Source: Halobaculum sp. XH14
GTDB taxonomy: Archaea; Halobacteriota; Halobacteria; Halobacteriales; Haloferacaceae
Assembly (NCBI RefSeq): GCF_032116555.1
Contig: NZ_CP134949.1
Location: 3,259,859 to 3,323,858, forward strand
Length of the DNA stretch: 64,000 nt
Direction: 5' to 3'
The position numbers and the translations under genes are program-made. Shown here in pieces: positions 51,969-60,230 of the stretch; position 1 is the first letter of the stretch, and every line of letters starts with the position of its first letter. The notes under the pieces were generated by a model, which did no database searches, was not told where the DNA came from, and saw nothing but the letters and a program-made list of their open reading frames with translations.

Positions 51969-52793
51969 CTACAACTCGTACACCTCACCGTCCACCGCTA
52001 GCGGCTCCGCGAACGCCTCGTCGGCCGGGTAGAAGTGCGCGACGTGGACGATCCGCGTCTCCGCCGCACCCAGATCGGCCGCCAGCGCAAGCGCCCCCTC
52101 CCTGGTCATGTGCTTGGTGCCGAACGTCCGCGGGACGCCGTCGGGCCCCCGGTCCGTGCCCCCGAGCGGGTGATGCTCACAGAGGCTCGCGGGGACGATG
52201 CCGTCCGCCAGGAGCAGGTCCGGGTCGGCCAGCACGCGGCGGGACTCCGCCGGCACGTCGTAGCTCGTATCGCCCGAGAGCGACAGCTTCGCGCCCGTCT
52301 CGGGGTCCTCGACCGCCAGCCCGTAACAGACCAGCGGCGGGTGATCCACCGGGACGAACGTCACGTCCAGTCCGCAGACGCGGGCCGGTTCGAGCGGCGT
52401 CACGTCGTGGACCGACACGCGGTCGAGGTAGTCGTACTTCGAGCGGATCGTGTCCGCGACCGACTCGCCCGTCGCGGGGTCTGTCTCGTCGGCGGCGTAC
52501 ACCGGCAGGTCGTCGAACAGGCGGTAGGCGTTCCCGAGGCCGTCGAGGTGGTCGAAGTGGACGTGCGTGACGATGCCCGCGTCGGGAAGCGGCGCGTCCG
52601 AATCGAGGAACTGCCGGCGGAAGTCGGGCGAGAAGTCGATCAGGAGCGACTCGCCGGTGCGCCCGTTCTCGACGTGGACCGAGAAGCGCGAGCGCTCCAC
52701 GCCCCGCTCGCGGGCCGCTCGGCAGGTGTCGCAGTCGCACCCGACGGTGGGCGTGCCGGTCGTATCGCCCGTGCCGAGCAGGGTGACGCGCAT
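51969..52793 (-). CDS. Metallo-beta-lactamase fold hydrolase (PhnP-like)
   Basis: A 274-residue MBL-fold enzyme beginning MRVTLLGTGDTTGTPTVGCDCDTC. The metal motif HVHFDHLDG, the DFSPDFRRQFL segment and a later SGDTSYD are present. A CDCDTC cluster near the N-terminus is typical of PhnP-like phosphodiesterases, where it can bind a structural zinc. The substrate is unknown. It follows the AAA ATPase gene on the same strand by about 95 nt. Confidence 0.88.
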   Translation of the reverse strand: MRVTLLGTGDTTGTPTVGCDCDTCRAARERGVERSRFSVHVENGRTGESLLIDFSPDFRRQFLDSDAPLPDAGIVTHVHFDHLDGLGNAYRLFDDLPVYAADETDPATGESVADTIRSKYDYLDRVSVHDVTPLEPARVCGLDVTFVPVDHPPLVCYGLAVEDPETGAKLSLSGDTSYDVPAESRRVLADPDLLLADGIVPASLCEHHPLGGTDRGPDGVPRTFGTKHMTREGALALAADLGAAETRIVHVAHFYPADEAFAEPLAVDGEVYEL

Positions 52794-52888
52794 TCGCTAC
52801 CCGGCCGAAGGCGGGCGGGGGAGTAAGGGGTGTCGGAGTCGGCGGTCGCGGGGAACCGAACGGTCATCTCGGTTCCGTGTGGGCCCGT

Positions 52889-54310
52889 TCAGTCGTCGTG
52901 CGAGTGGTCGTGCCCGTCGTGGTCGTGATCGTGTCCGTCGTGGGAACGGTCGTGGTCGTCCGACGCCTCGCCGCCGTCGCCGGCGACCTCGGGCACCTCC
53001 GCGCCCTCGCCCTCGATCATGTCCATGTTCTTCAGGTTGTCGCGCTCCTCGAAGTCCTCGACGGCGTCCATGATGTCCGCCTGTGTGATGGACATGCGCT
53101 CCTCGGTGAGCGCCTCGAGCACCGCCTCCCGAAGCACCATCCGGAGGTCCGAGCCGGTCAGGCCCTCGGTCCGCTCCGCGGCCTCCTGGGAGTCGAAGTC
53201 CGCGATCTCCATCCGCCGGGTGATGATCTCGAGGATGTCGGCGCGCATCTGGCGGTCCGGCTTCGGGAAGTTGACGATCTCGTCGAAGCGCCGCCAGGCG
53301 GCCGCGTCGAGCTGGTCGGGGTGGTTCGTCGCCGAGATGAGCAGCACCTCGTCGCGGACCAGCGAGATGTCGTCGATGCTCTTGAGCAGGGTGTTGACCG
53401 CGCGCTTGAGCGCCGCGTGCTCGTCGCTCCGACGGGTCTTCGCCACCGAGTCGAACTCGTCGATGAAGAGGATACACGGCGCGAGTCGCTTCGCCACCTC
53501 GAACGTCTTCTCGACGTTCTTCGCCGTCTCGCCGAGGTACTGGCTCGTCACCATCGAGAGCTTCACCTCGACGAACGGGAGGCCGAGTTCGTGGGCCAGC
53601 GCGCGGGCCGCGGTCGTCTTGCCGGTGCCGGGCGGGCCGACGAACAGCAGCTTCCCGATCTCGCGCAGGCCGATCCGGGCGAGGTACTCGCGGTGCTCGA
53701 TCGCCTTCATCAGCTTCCGGATCTCGCCCTCCTGGTCGTCGGTGAGCACGAGGTCCCGCAGGGTCATCTCGATCTCCTCGGGCGCTTTCACCGTGACGAG
53801 ATCGAGCATGCCGTCGCCGTCCTCGTCCTCGTCGTCGTCGAAGTACTCGTCGAGCAGCGCGTCGATCCAGACGCGGTCCGCGCGGATCGGGCGGTTCTCG
53901 GCGCGCGCCTCCTCGTGGGTGACGTCGAACTCGGCGTCGGCCTCCTCGGCGACCTTCGCGAGCACCGGGTTCGCCAGGAGTCGGTCGTCGTCGACCCGTT
54001 CGAGCAGCCACTCGGTCGCCATGTCGGGCTGGGTAAGCTCGAGTTCGCCGGAGAACTCGGTTCGCTGGGTGAACAGCAGGTCGGAGATCGCCTCCCAGGG
54101 TCGTTCGACCCCGGTCGCTGTCGTCGCGTTCGGTTCGGTCACGTGGAGCGGGCGGTCGACCCCGCCGGGGCCGGCCTCGTCCTCGGGGGCGTCGCTCCAG
54201 AAGACGCGCCGGTAGCGCGGCGGGAGGTCGTCGGCGTCGAGGCCGCGGTCCTCCGTGTATCGGCTGGCGGTGACGAGGAGTTCGACCACGTCCACTGCCG
54301 GGTCACTCAT
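52889..54310 (-). CDS. AAA ATPase with His-rich C-terminal tail
   Basis: A 473-residue AAA protein. The N-terminal 175 residues are unlike known AAA N-domains. The AAA core has Walker A GPPGTGKT (225-232), Walker B ILFIDEFDS (280-288) and an ALKRAVNTLLKSIDDI helix. The last 20 or so residues are almost only His, Asp, Gly and Ser (HDGHDHDHDGHDHSHDD), a probable metal-binding tail. It resembles the haloarchaeal CDC48/ClpX-like single-domain group. It lies 26 nt after agl23. Confidence 0.85.
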   Translation of the reverse strand: MSDPAVDVVELLVTASRYTEDRGLDADDLPPRYRRVFWSDAPEDEAGPGGVDRPLHVTEPNATTATGVERPWEAISDLLFTQRTEFSGELELTQPDMATEWLLERVDDDRLLANPVLAKVAEEADAEFDVTHEEARAENRPIRADRVWIDALLDEYFDDDEDEDGDGMLDLVTVKAPEEIEMTLRDLVLTDDQEGEIRKLMKAIEHREYLARIGLREIGKLLFVGPPGTGKTTAARALAHELGLPFVEVKLSMVTSQYLGETAKNVEKTFEVAKRLAPCILFIDEFDSVAKTRRSDEHAALKRAVNTLLKSIDDISLVRDEVLLISATNHPDQLDAAAWRRFDEIVNFPKPDRQMRADILEIITRRMEIADFDSQEAAERTEGLTGSDLRMVLREAVLEALTEERMSITQADIMDAVEDFEERDNLKNMDMIEGEGAEVPEVAGDGGEASDDHDRSHDGHDHDHDGHDHSHDD

Positions 54311-54336
54311 CCCACTCTACTTCCCACTCGGTCCGT

Positions 54337-56154
54337 TTAAGCACGTCGAAGCGTGCGAGCGTTCCGCCCGCGTGGCGCGGGAATCGACGCCGCACGATCA
54401 GCCCCGTCCGACGCCAGATCGTACAACCCCGGCTCGGTGAACACGACGACGGTGTTGCCGTACAGCGCGAAGTCGTACTCCTGCCGGACGTAGCCGTCCA
54501 GCAGCGGGGCGACCTCGCCAGCCTCGTCGGCCGCCGCGACCACGACCGGCGGCGGGTCCTCGGGCACCGCGTCGGGAGAACGCGCGTACGACGTCTCCGC
54601 GCCGGCCCGTTCGGTGTACCACGGGAGCGGGAGCCGGTTGATCCACCAGCCGAGCCAGTCCGGGTTCGTCCGCGGCGGCACGGCCGCGACGGATTCGTTC
54701 GGCAGCCAGAACTGCTCGCCGTAGTAGAGCACGCCGCCCGACCCCGCGGCCGCCTCGACGTCGTTCGACAGCGGGTCGAGGTCGTCCCCCGGTTGTGCAC
54801 CCTGCGCGAGGAAGTTCACCCGGGGCGTGGGCTCCGAGTAGGACGTCGTGACGGCGACGAACCCGGCCTGCGTCCCGACGAGGAGGACGACGCAGGCGAG
54901 CGCGGCGGCGGCGAAACGGTCGCCTCCGGTCCACCAGCGCCGCCCGCTCCGGAGCACCGCGACGGCGCCGACCGAGGCGGGCACCGCGAGCGGGACGAGC
55001 GCGTGGACCGCGAGCCAGGGGGCCATGATGTCGGCCGCCAGCGGGTAGCCGGCGAGCGCGACGAGGCCCCAGGCGGCGGTTGCGACGACCAGGGGACGAG
55101 GGGGTCGGCGGGAGTCGTCGGGGACGCCACGGAGCGAACGCGGGACCGCTCGACGGAGTTCCCCCACGAACCCGAGCAGCGCCGCGCCGTACAGCGCCGC
55201 GCCGCCGACGGCGACGCTGCCGAGCAGGTGCGCGAGGAACGGGAGGTACGGGTGGTCGTGCGTGCCGGCCCAGAGGCTCCCCGCGAACGACTCCCACGCG
55301 CCGACGGTCCCGGCCGACAGCACCGCGACCGGCTGGCCGGCGAGGTCGCCGAGGCCGGGCGAGTAGCCTCGCGGGACGTAGAAGAACCAGGCGACGAGCA
55401 GCGCGAGCAGCAGTGCGGGGACCGCCGCCGGGAGCAGCGGTCGGAGCCGTGTGATCGCGTCGCGGACGGGCGCGGCGGGACCGTCGTCCCCCTCCCTGCC
55501 GTTCCACCACAGGACCGCCAGCCCGACGCCCGCGGCCCCCCCGACGCAGAACAGGTAGACGACGACGTTCTCCTTCGTCGTCAGCGCGAGGCCGAGGAGG
55601 AGGCCGGCGGCGAGGAGGTCACGGACCGCGGCCGTTGGCCGTCTGGGGGCAGTCCGGTACGCGCGATACGCCAGCGCGAACGCCGCGAACGCGAACGCGG
55701 CCAGCGGGACGTCGGCGCGGAAGAAGCGCGAGAAGAACAGCAGCAGCGGGTTGCACGCGAGGAAGGCTGCGAGCGCGACGACCTCGGCGCCCTCCAGCGC
55801 GTCGCGGAACGCGAGCGCCGTCAGGGGCAGCGCCGCGCCCAGCAGTGCGGGAAGCAGGCGGACGACGAACTCGCTCGGACCGAACGCCGAGAGGAGGGGC
55901 GCGGTCGCGATCTCGAGGAACGGCCCGTGGACGATGGGCCGGTAGGCGTAGTGGCCCGTGTCGACGTAGCGGAGCGTCCAGTAGCCGACGCGGGCCTCGT
56001 CGAAGTGCATCGCGCGGGCGCCCAGGTCCCACAGCCGGAGGACGAGCGCGAGGAGGGCGAGGAGCGCGACCGCGCGCCGGGGGGTGCGAACTGCGGCGTC
56101 GAGGGCGCCACGGAGGGTGGCGACCGGCTCTCGCGCGATGCTACGGAGCGTCAC
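54337..56154 (-). CDS. agl23: Agl23-type membrane protein (TIGR03663)
   Basis: A 605-residue polytopic membrane protein of the dolichol-phosphate-mannose-mannosyltransferase-like superfamily. The N-terminal loop has LRLWDLGARAMHFDEARVGYWTLRY with the conserved DE pair (about 53-54) expected for GT-C enzymes. A dozen or so helices follow, then a C-terminal extracellular part (WINRLPLPWYTERAG). It resembles the haloarchaeal family associated with flippase activity in N-glycosylation. The exact activity is not proven. Confidence 0.85.
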   Translation of the reverse strand: MTLRSIAREPVATLRGALDAAVRTPRRAVALLALLALVLRLWDLGARAMHFDEARVGYWTLRYVDTGHYAYRPIVHGPFLEIATAPLLSAFGPSEFVVRLLPALLGAALPLTALAFRDALEGAEVVALAAFLACNPLLLFFSRFFRADVPLAAFAFAAFALAYRAYRTAPRRPTAAVRDLLAAGLLLGLALTTKENVVVYLFCVGGAAGVGLAVLWWNGREGDDGPAAPVRDAITRLRPLLPAAVPALLLALLVAWFFYVPRGYSPGLGDLAGQPVAVLSAGTVGAWESFAGSLWAGTHDHPYLPFLAHLLGSVAVGGAALYGAALLGFVGELRRAVPRSLRGVPDDSRRPPRPLVVATAAWGLVALAGYPLAADIMAPWLAVHALVPLAVPASVGAVAVLRSGRRWWTGGDRFAAAALACVVLLVGTQAGFVAVTTSYSEPTPRVNFLAQGAQPGDDLDPLSNDVEAAAGSGGVLYYGEQFWLPNESVAAVPPRTNPDWLGWWINRLPLPWYTERAGAETSYARSPDAVPEDPPPVVVAAADEAGEVAPLLDGYVRQEYDFALYGNTVVVFTEPGLYDLASDGADRAASIPAPRGRNARTLRRA

Positions 56155-56199
56155 GGGCCCGACTGTGGTGGCCTGGGGTAAGTGTCTTCCCGAGTGGGG

Positions 56200-56565
56200 T
56201 CAGCCGACCCGGTCGGCGTCGGTGCGCGTCCGCTCGGACTCGACGTTGCCGGTGTTGCGGGTCTCGCTCGGTTCGAACAGCAGGATTTCGGCCGCCTCCT
56301 CGGCGACCGGGCGGTGTTCGACCCCTCGCGGGACGACGAGGAGTTCGCCCTCGCGGAGCAGGACGTCGTCCCCCTCCTCGAACTCGATGCGGACCTCGCC
56401 CGACCGAACAAGGAACAGTTCGTCGGCCTCCTCGTGGTGGTGCCACACGAACTCGCCCTCGACCTTGGCGAGTTTGACCGCCTGTCCGTTGAGTTCGGCC
56501 GCGAGCCGCGGTGCCCACTGCTCGTCGAACGACCCGAACGCCTCGTCCAGGTTGACCTTCTCCAT
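56200..56565 (-). CDS. Cupin-domain protein
   Basis: A 121-residue single-domain cupin. Metal ligands are in WHHHEEADELFLVRSGEVRIEFEEGD (first motif) and ELLVVPRGVEHRP (second motif). The remainder has no partner domain. Such proteins serve as dioxygenases, isomerases or sensors, and the substrate cannot be predicted. It is 45 nt from the agl23 start on the same strand. Confidence 0.9.
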   Translation of the reverse strand: MEKVNLDEAFGSFDEQWAPRLAAELNGQAVKLAKVEGEFVWHHHEEADELFLVRSGEVRIEFEEGDDVLLREGELLVVPRGVEHRPVAEEAAEILLFEPSETRNTGNVESERTRTDADRVG

Positions 56566-56689
56566 ACGCTACGGTCGACGGGCGCGGTGTTGACTCCTCC
56601 GCTCACCGTGTCCCCGGGCCGCGACCAGTCGGCCCGACGGCGCCCGCCTCCGCTCCAACGCGACGCAACGAGCCCGCGGTTCTCCCGGA

Positions 56690-56720
56690 TTTATTGGCAT
56701 GGACCACCCATTCCCGTCCA
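56690..56720 (+). promoter_or_regulatory. TATA box of the thiolase gene
   Basis: TTTATTGG (56690-56697) lies about 27 nt upstream of the ATG at 56720. That spacing fits a leaderless transcript beginning at that ATG and supports it over the earlier in-frame ATG at 56699. Confidence 0.5.
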
Positions 56721-57853
56721 TGGCAACGCCCGTCATCGCGGCCGCTCACCGAACGGCGTTCGGCAAGGGCGGCGGCGTCTTCGCCGACACCCGGAGCGAG
56801 GACCTGTCCGTCGCGCTCATCGACCACATCCTGGAGTCGTACGACATCGACCCCGACGACGTGGACGACCTCATGTGGGGCGTCGCACAGCAGCGCGGCG
56901 AGCAGGACAACAACGTCGCGCGAGTCATCGCGCTCCTCTCGGAACTGGGCGAGAACACGCCCGCGACGAGCATCAACCGCTGGTGTGCCTCCTCGATGCA
57001 GGCGGTCATCTCGGCCTCCGACGCCATCGCGGCGGGCAACCGCGACTGCATCATCGCCGGCGGCGTCGAGAACATGTCCCGCGTGCCGATGGACGGCGAC
57101 TCCTACGAGCACCTCCACCCGGAACTCTCGGAGGCGTACAACGTGTTCCAGCTCCAGATGGGCATGACCGCCGAGAAGGTCGCCGAGGAGTACGACGTCT
57201 CCCGGGAGGCCCAGGACGAGTACGCCGCGCGGAGCCACCACCGCGCCGCGGAGGCGACCGAGTCGGGCCGGTTCGACGACGAGATCGTCCCCATCGAGAC
57301 CGACGACGGCGTCGTCACCGAGGACGAGGGCATCCGCCCGGACACGGACGTCGAGACGCTCGCGGGGCTCCCGCCGGCGTTCACCGGCGACGGCTCGGTG
57401 ACGGCCGGCAACTCCTCGCAGATCTCTGACGGCGCGGCGGCGACGCTCGTCTGCTCGCGCGAGTTCGCGGACGAGCACGGCCTCGACGTCCTCGCGGAAG
57501 TGGGGATGAACAACGTCGCCGGCGTCAATCCGACGGTGATGGGCATCGGCCCGGTGCCGGCCACGCGCGGCCTGCTGGAGCGGAACGGCCGTTCCATCGA
57601 GGACTACGACCTCGTGGAACTGAACGAGGCGTTCGCCTCCCAGTGTGAGTACGCGCGGCGGGAGCTTGGGATTCCGGAGGAGCAGTACAACGTCAACGGC
57701 GGCGCCATCGCGATCGGTCACCCGCTGGGTGCCTCGGGTGCGAGGCTGCCGGTAACGCTGATCCACGAGATGATCGAGCGCGACGTGGACCGCGGACTGG
57801 CGACGCTGTGTGTCGGGTTCGGGCAGGGCGCGGCGATCGAGTTCAGTCGGTAG
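56720..57853 (+). CDS. Thiolase-family acetyl-CoA acyltransferase
   Basis: A thiolase of 377 residues that condenses or cleaves acyl-CoA with acetyl-CoA. The nucleophilic cysteine is in NRWCASSMQAV, the histidine in GGAIAIGHPLGASGAR and the second cysteine in LCVGFGQGAA, close to the C-terminus. In archaea such enzymes serve mevalonate synthesis or fatty acid degradation. No adjacent beta-oxidation genes are present. The start is supported by TATA spacing. Confidence 0.92.
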   Translation: MATPVIAAAHRTAFGKGGGVFADTRSEDLSVALIDHILESYDIDPDDVDDLMWGVAQQRGEQDNNVARVIALLSELGENTPATSINRWCASSMQAVISASDAIAAGNRDCIIAGGVENMSRVPMDGDSYEHLHPELSEAYNVFQLQMGMTAEKVAEEYDVSREAQDEYAARSHHRAAEATESGRFDDEIVPIETDDGVVTEDEGIRPDTDVETLAGLPPAFTGDGSVTAGNSSQISDGAAATLVCSREFADEHGLDVLAEVGMNNVAGVNPTVMGIGPVPATRGLLERNGRSIEDYDLVELNEAFASQCEYARRELGIPEEQYNVNGGAIAIGHPLGASGARLPVTLIHEMIERDVDRGLATLCVGFGQGAAIEFSR

Positions 57854-57977
57854 AGGCTGCGTTTTCTGCAGTTCATGATACTTTTCCGTAGGCTGTCGGG
57901 TCGAACGGTGGCAAATCGGAGTGGCTTGAAAGCCCCCAGTTGCTCGGCTTCCACTGCTCGTTCACGGTGACGCAGTT

Positions 57978-58110
57978 CTCGAAAGCCCCCGCGGCTCTCG
58001 ACTCCCGCGGACCGCGCTGCGCTCCTCGTCACTCGGCCTGCGGCCTCATTCCTTCGGTGCTTGCGGGTCCGGGGTTCGCCGAGAGCCGCGGCCCCTTTCA
58101 GTCCCACCCA
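57978..58110 (+). repeat. Hairpin element, copy 1 (left arm of palindrome)
   Basis: Begins CTCGAAAGCCCCCG, ends GCCCCTTTCAGTCCCACCCA, and contains a 12-bp stem CCGCGGCTCTCG (57989-58000) with CGAGAGCCGCGG (58080-58091). The 79-nt loop contains CGCTGCGCTCCTCG and GGTGCTTG, shared with copy 2. Confidence 0.75.
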
Positions 58111-58371
58111 ACCGCCACCGCACCGCACAGCCACACGCCTCCCCAACCGATTCGCTCGGTCGGCTCGCTTCGCTCGCCGCCCTTCACTCATCCCTCGCGC
58201 GACGGCGGCGGACACGGAGGTCCGCCAGCCGCGCGCCACCGCACTCCCTGGTCAAACCTCGTGGCGCGCGGCGGCCAAGCGAAGCGCGGCCGCTCGTGCG
58301 AGGGACGAGCACCACAGCCTGCGCGACCGGAGGGAGCGCAGGAGGCTGGGGAGGGCGAGGTGCGGTCGCGG

Positions 58372-58497
58372 TGGGTGGGACTGAAAGGGGCCGTGGCGCT
58401 GGACGCAGGCGCGGACCGTCAAGCACCACAGCGCGAGCGAAGCGAGCGCGAGGAGCGCAGCGGCCGCACCGAGTCCAGCGCCACGGGGGCTTTCGAG
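58372..58497 (-). repeat. Hairpin element, copy 2 (right arm of palindrome)
   Basis: Read on the minus strand it begins CTCGAAAGCCCCCG and ends GCCCCTTTCAGTCCCACCCA like copy 1. The stem is CCGTGGCGCTGGAC (58391-58404) with GTCCAGCGCCACGG (58473-58486), 14 perfect base pairs. Over the 12 pairs shared with copy 1, three differ, and all three are compensated. Confidence 0.75.
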
Positions 58498-58605
58498 GCA
58501 ATCGAAGTAGCCCAACCACACCAATCACTTCGAGCGCCAGCAATCCGTGCTAACCACTCGAACGGACCCGACACGGTTTTGCGGCCCCCACAAGAAGCGA
58601 CGACA

Positions 58606-59988
58606 ATGATTTCGCGGCAGCTCCTCCGGGACGACCCCGAGACCGTCCGAGAGGCCCTCGAAAACAAGGGCGTCGAGGACGTCGACCTCGACCGCATCAT
58701 CGAGCTGGACGACGAGTGGCGCGACCTCAAGGGACGCGGCGACACGCTGCGACACGAGCGCAACCAGGTGTCCTCGAAGATCGGCGAACTCAAACAGGCG
58801 GGCGAGGAGGAGGCGGCCCGGGAGGCCATCGAGAAGTCGGGCGAACTCAAGGCCGAACTCGAGGGAATCGAGGAGCGCGCCGACGAACTCGAGGACGAAC
58901 TCCACGAGGCGATGCTCCGCCTCCCGCAGATTCCCCAGGACGACGTCCCCGTCGGCGAGGACGAGGACGAGAACGTCGAGCGTCGGCGCGAGGGGTTCGA
59001 CGACCTGCGCGCGCTCCCCGACGAGGTCGTCCCCCACTACGACCTGGGCGAGGAGCTCGACGTCCTCGACTTCGAGCGCGGCGCGAAGGTGTCGGGCGGC
59101 GGGTTCTACTTCGCGAAGGGCGAGGGCGCGATGCTCGAACACGCCCTGATCCAGTTCATGCTCGAACTCCACCGCGAGCAGGGGTACGTCGACGTGTTCC
59201 CGCCCATCCCCGTCAAGTCGCGCTCGATGGAGGGCACCGGCCAGTTCCCGAAGTTCACCGAGGACGCCTACCGGCTCGAGGGCGACAACGAGGAGCCGTA
59301 CGACGACGACGACCTCTGGCTGCTCCCGACCGCCGAGGTGCCGGTGACGAACATGTACCGCGACGAGATCCTGCTGGACGACGACCTCCCGATCAAACAC
59401 CAGGCGTACTCGCCGAACTTCCGCCAGGAGGCCGGCGAGCACGGCACCGAGACCAGAGGCATCGTCCGCGTCCACCAGTTCAACAAGGTGGAGATGGTGA
59501 ACTTCGTCCGGCCCGAGGAGAGCGACGAGCGCTTCGAGGGCCTCGTCGACGAGGCCGAGGAGGTGCTGCGGCGCCTCGACCTCCCGTACCGCATCCTGGA
59601 GATGTGCACCGGTGACCTCGGGTTCACGCAGGCGAAGAAGTACGACGTCGAGGTGTGGGCGCCCGCCGACGACATGGCCGACGGTCCCGAGGAGGGCGGC
59701 CGCTGGCTGGAGGTGTCGTCGGTGTCGAACTTCGAGGACTTTCAGGCCCGACGGGCGGGCCTGCGCTACCGGCCCGAGCGCCACGAGTCGGCCGAGTACC
59801 TCCACACGCTGAACGGGTCGGGGCTCGCCGTCCCCCGAATCGTCGTCGCCATCATGGAGTACTACCAGAACGACGACGGCACGGTCGGGGTGCCCGAACC
59901 GCTCCGGCCGTACATGGGCGGCCGCGAGGTCATCGAGGGGAGCGAGAAGGTCGGCGAGTCGGCCGTCGGCGCGGGCGAGAAGGAGTAG
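58606..59988 (+). CDS. serS: Seryl-tRNA synthetase
   Basis: Charges tRNA-Ser in translation. The 460-residue class II enzyme has the N-terminal coiled-coil arm (about 28-105), the motif 2 region (FRQEAGEHGTETRGIVRVHQFNKVEMV) and motif 3 (GSGLAVPRIVVAIMEYYQ). The ATG at 58606 gives the family-typical start MISRQLLRDDPETV. The reading frame stays open far upstream into the palindromic repeat, but that extension is not coding. Length agrees with bacterial-type SerRS used by haloarchaea. Confidence 0.96.
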   Translation: MISRQLLRDDPETVREALENKGVEDVDLDRIIELDDEWRDLKGRGDTLRHERNQVSSKIGELKQAGEEEAAREAIEKSGELKAELEGIEERADELEDELHEAMLRLPQIPQDDVPVGEDEDENVERRREGFDDLRALPDEVVPHYDLGEELDVLDFERGAKVSGGGFYFAKGEGAMLEHALIQFMLELHREQGYVDVFPPIPVKSRSMEGTGQFPKFTEDAYRLEGDNEEPYDDDDLWLLPTAEVPVTNMYRDEILLDDDLPIKHQAYSPNFRQEAGEHGTETRGIVRVHQFNKVEMVNFVRPEESDERFEGLVDEAEEVLRRLDLPYRILEMCTGDLGFTQAKKYDVEVWAPADDMADGPEEGGRWLEVSSVSNFEDFQARRAGLRYRPERHESAEYLHTLNGSGLAVPRIVVAIMEYYQNDDGTVGVPEPLRPYMGGREVIEGSEKVGESAVGAGEKE

Positions 59989-60230
59989 GCAGGGGGAGCG
60001 GAGACGGCGACGGAGTGGCGGGCGACGGGCCGGCCGCCGGGGACGGCACCGGACGGAGCGACTCGCGTAACGGTTCGCGCGGAACGGTAACTGGTTAACA
60101 GTCTTTTGCGGGTTCGTGCCGAATTCGACGGACGATGCCACGACCAGGAGTGACCCCCCGGGCGCGCCGTGTGGAACCGGATCGACGCCGCCGAGGAGGA
60201 ACGGCCGGTCGGAACGGGGGGTGTCGCTGA

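Larger units (their letters stand above)
57978..58497. repeat. Nested palindromic element of about 520 bp
   Basis: Two hairpin copies face each other (57978-58110 and 58372-58497) and are bounded by the 14-bp inverted repeat CTCGAAAGCCCCCG / CGGGGGCTTTCGAG. Each copy ends internally in the exact 20-bp inverted repeat GCCCCTTTCAGTCCCACCCA / TGGGTGGGACTGAAAGGGGC. Between them a third hairpin has a perfect 12-bp stem GCCGCGCGCCAC (58228-58239) and GTGGCGCGCGGC (58261-58272), with a 21-nt loop. Further weaker matches (TCCCTCGC/GCGAGGGA and CCTCCCCA/TGGGGAGG) continue the symmetry. No protein gene overlaps it. Confidence 0.75.
57854..58605. other. Large intergenic region between thiolase and serS
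   Basis: A 752-nt spacer. Positions 57928-57937 repeat GAAAGCCCCC, the left end of the element described below, as CTTGAAAGCCCCCAGTTGC. The nested palindrome occupies 57978-58497. The remaining 108 nt before serS contain ACACGGTTTTGCGG (about 58571-58584), roughly 25-30 nt before the ATG, a possible promoter. The long open frames here are GC-bias artefacts. Confidence 0.5.

Noticed and set aside
51751..52032. A plus-strand 93-codon frame between the zinc-ribbon and MBL-fold genes
   Set aside because: No family features, overlaps the end of the MBL gene on the other strand, and has low-complexity Ser/Thr/Ala composition.
57940..58605. N-terminal extension of the seryl-tRNA synthetase frame
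   Set aside because: The extension runs through the palindromic repeat and has no coding character; the ATG at 58606 gives the family-typical N-terminus.
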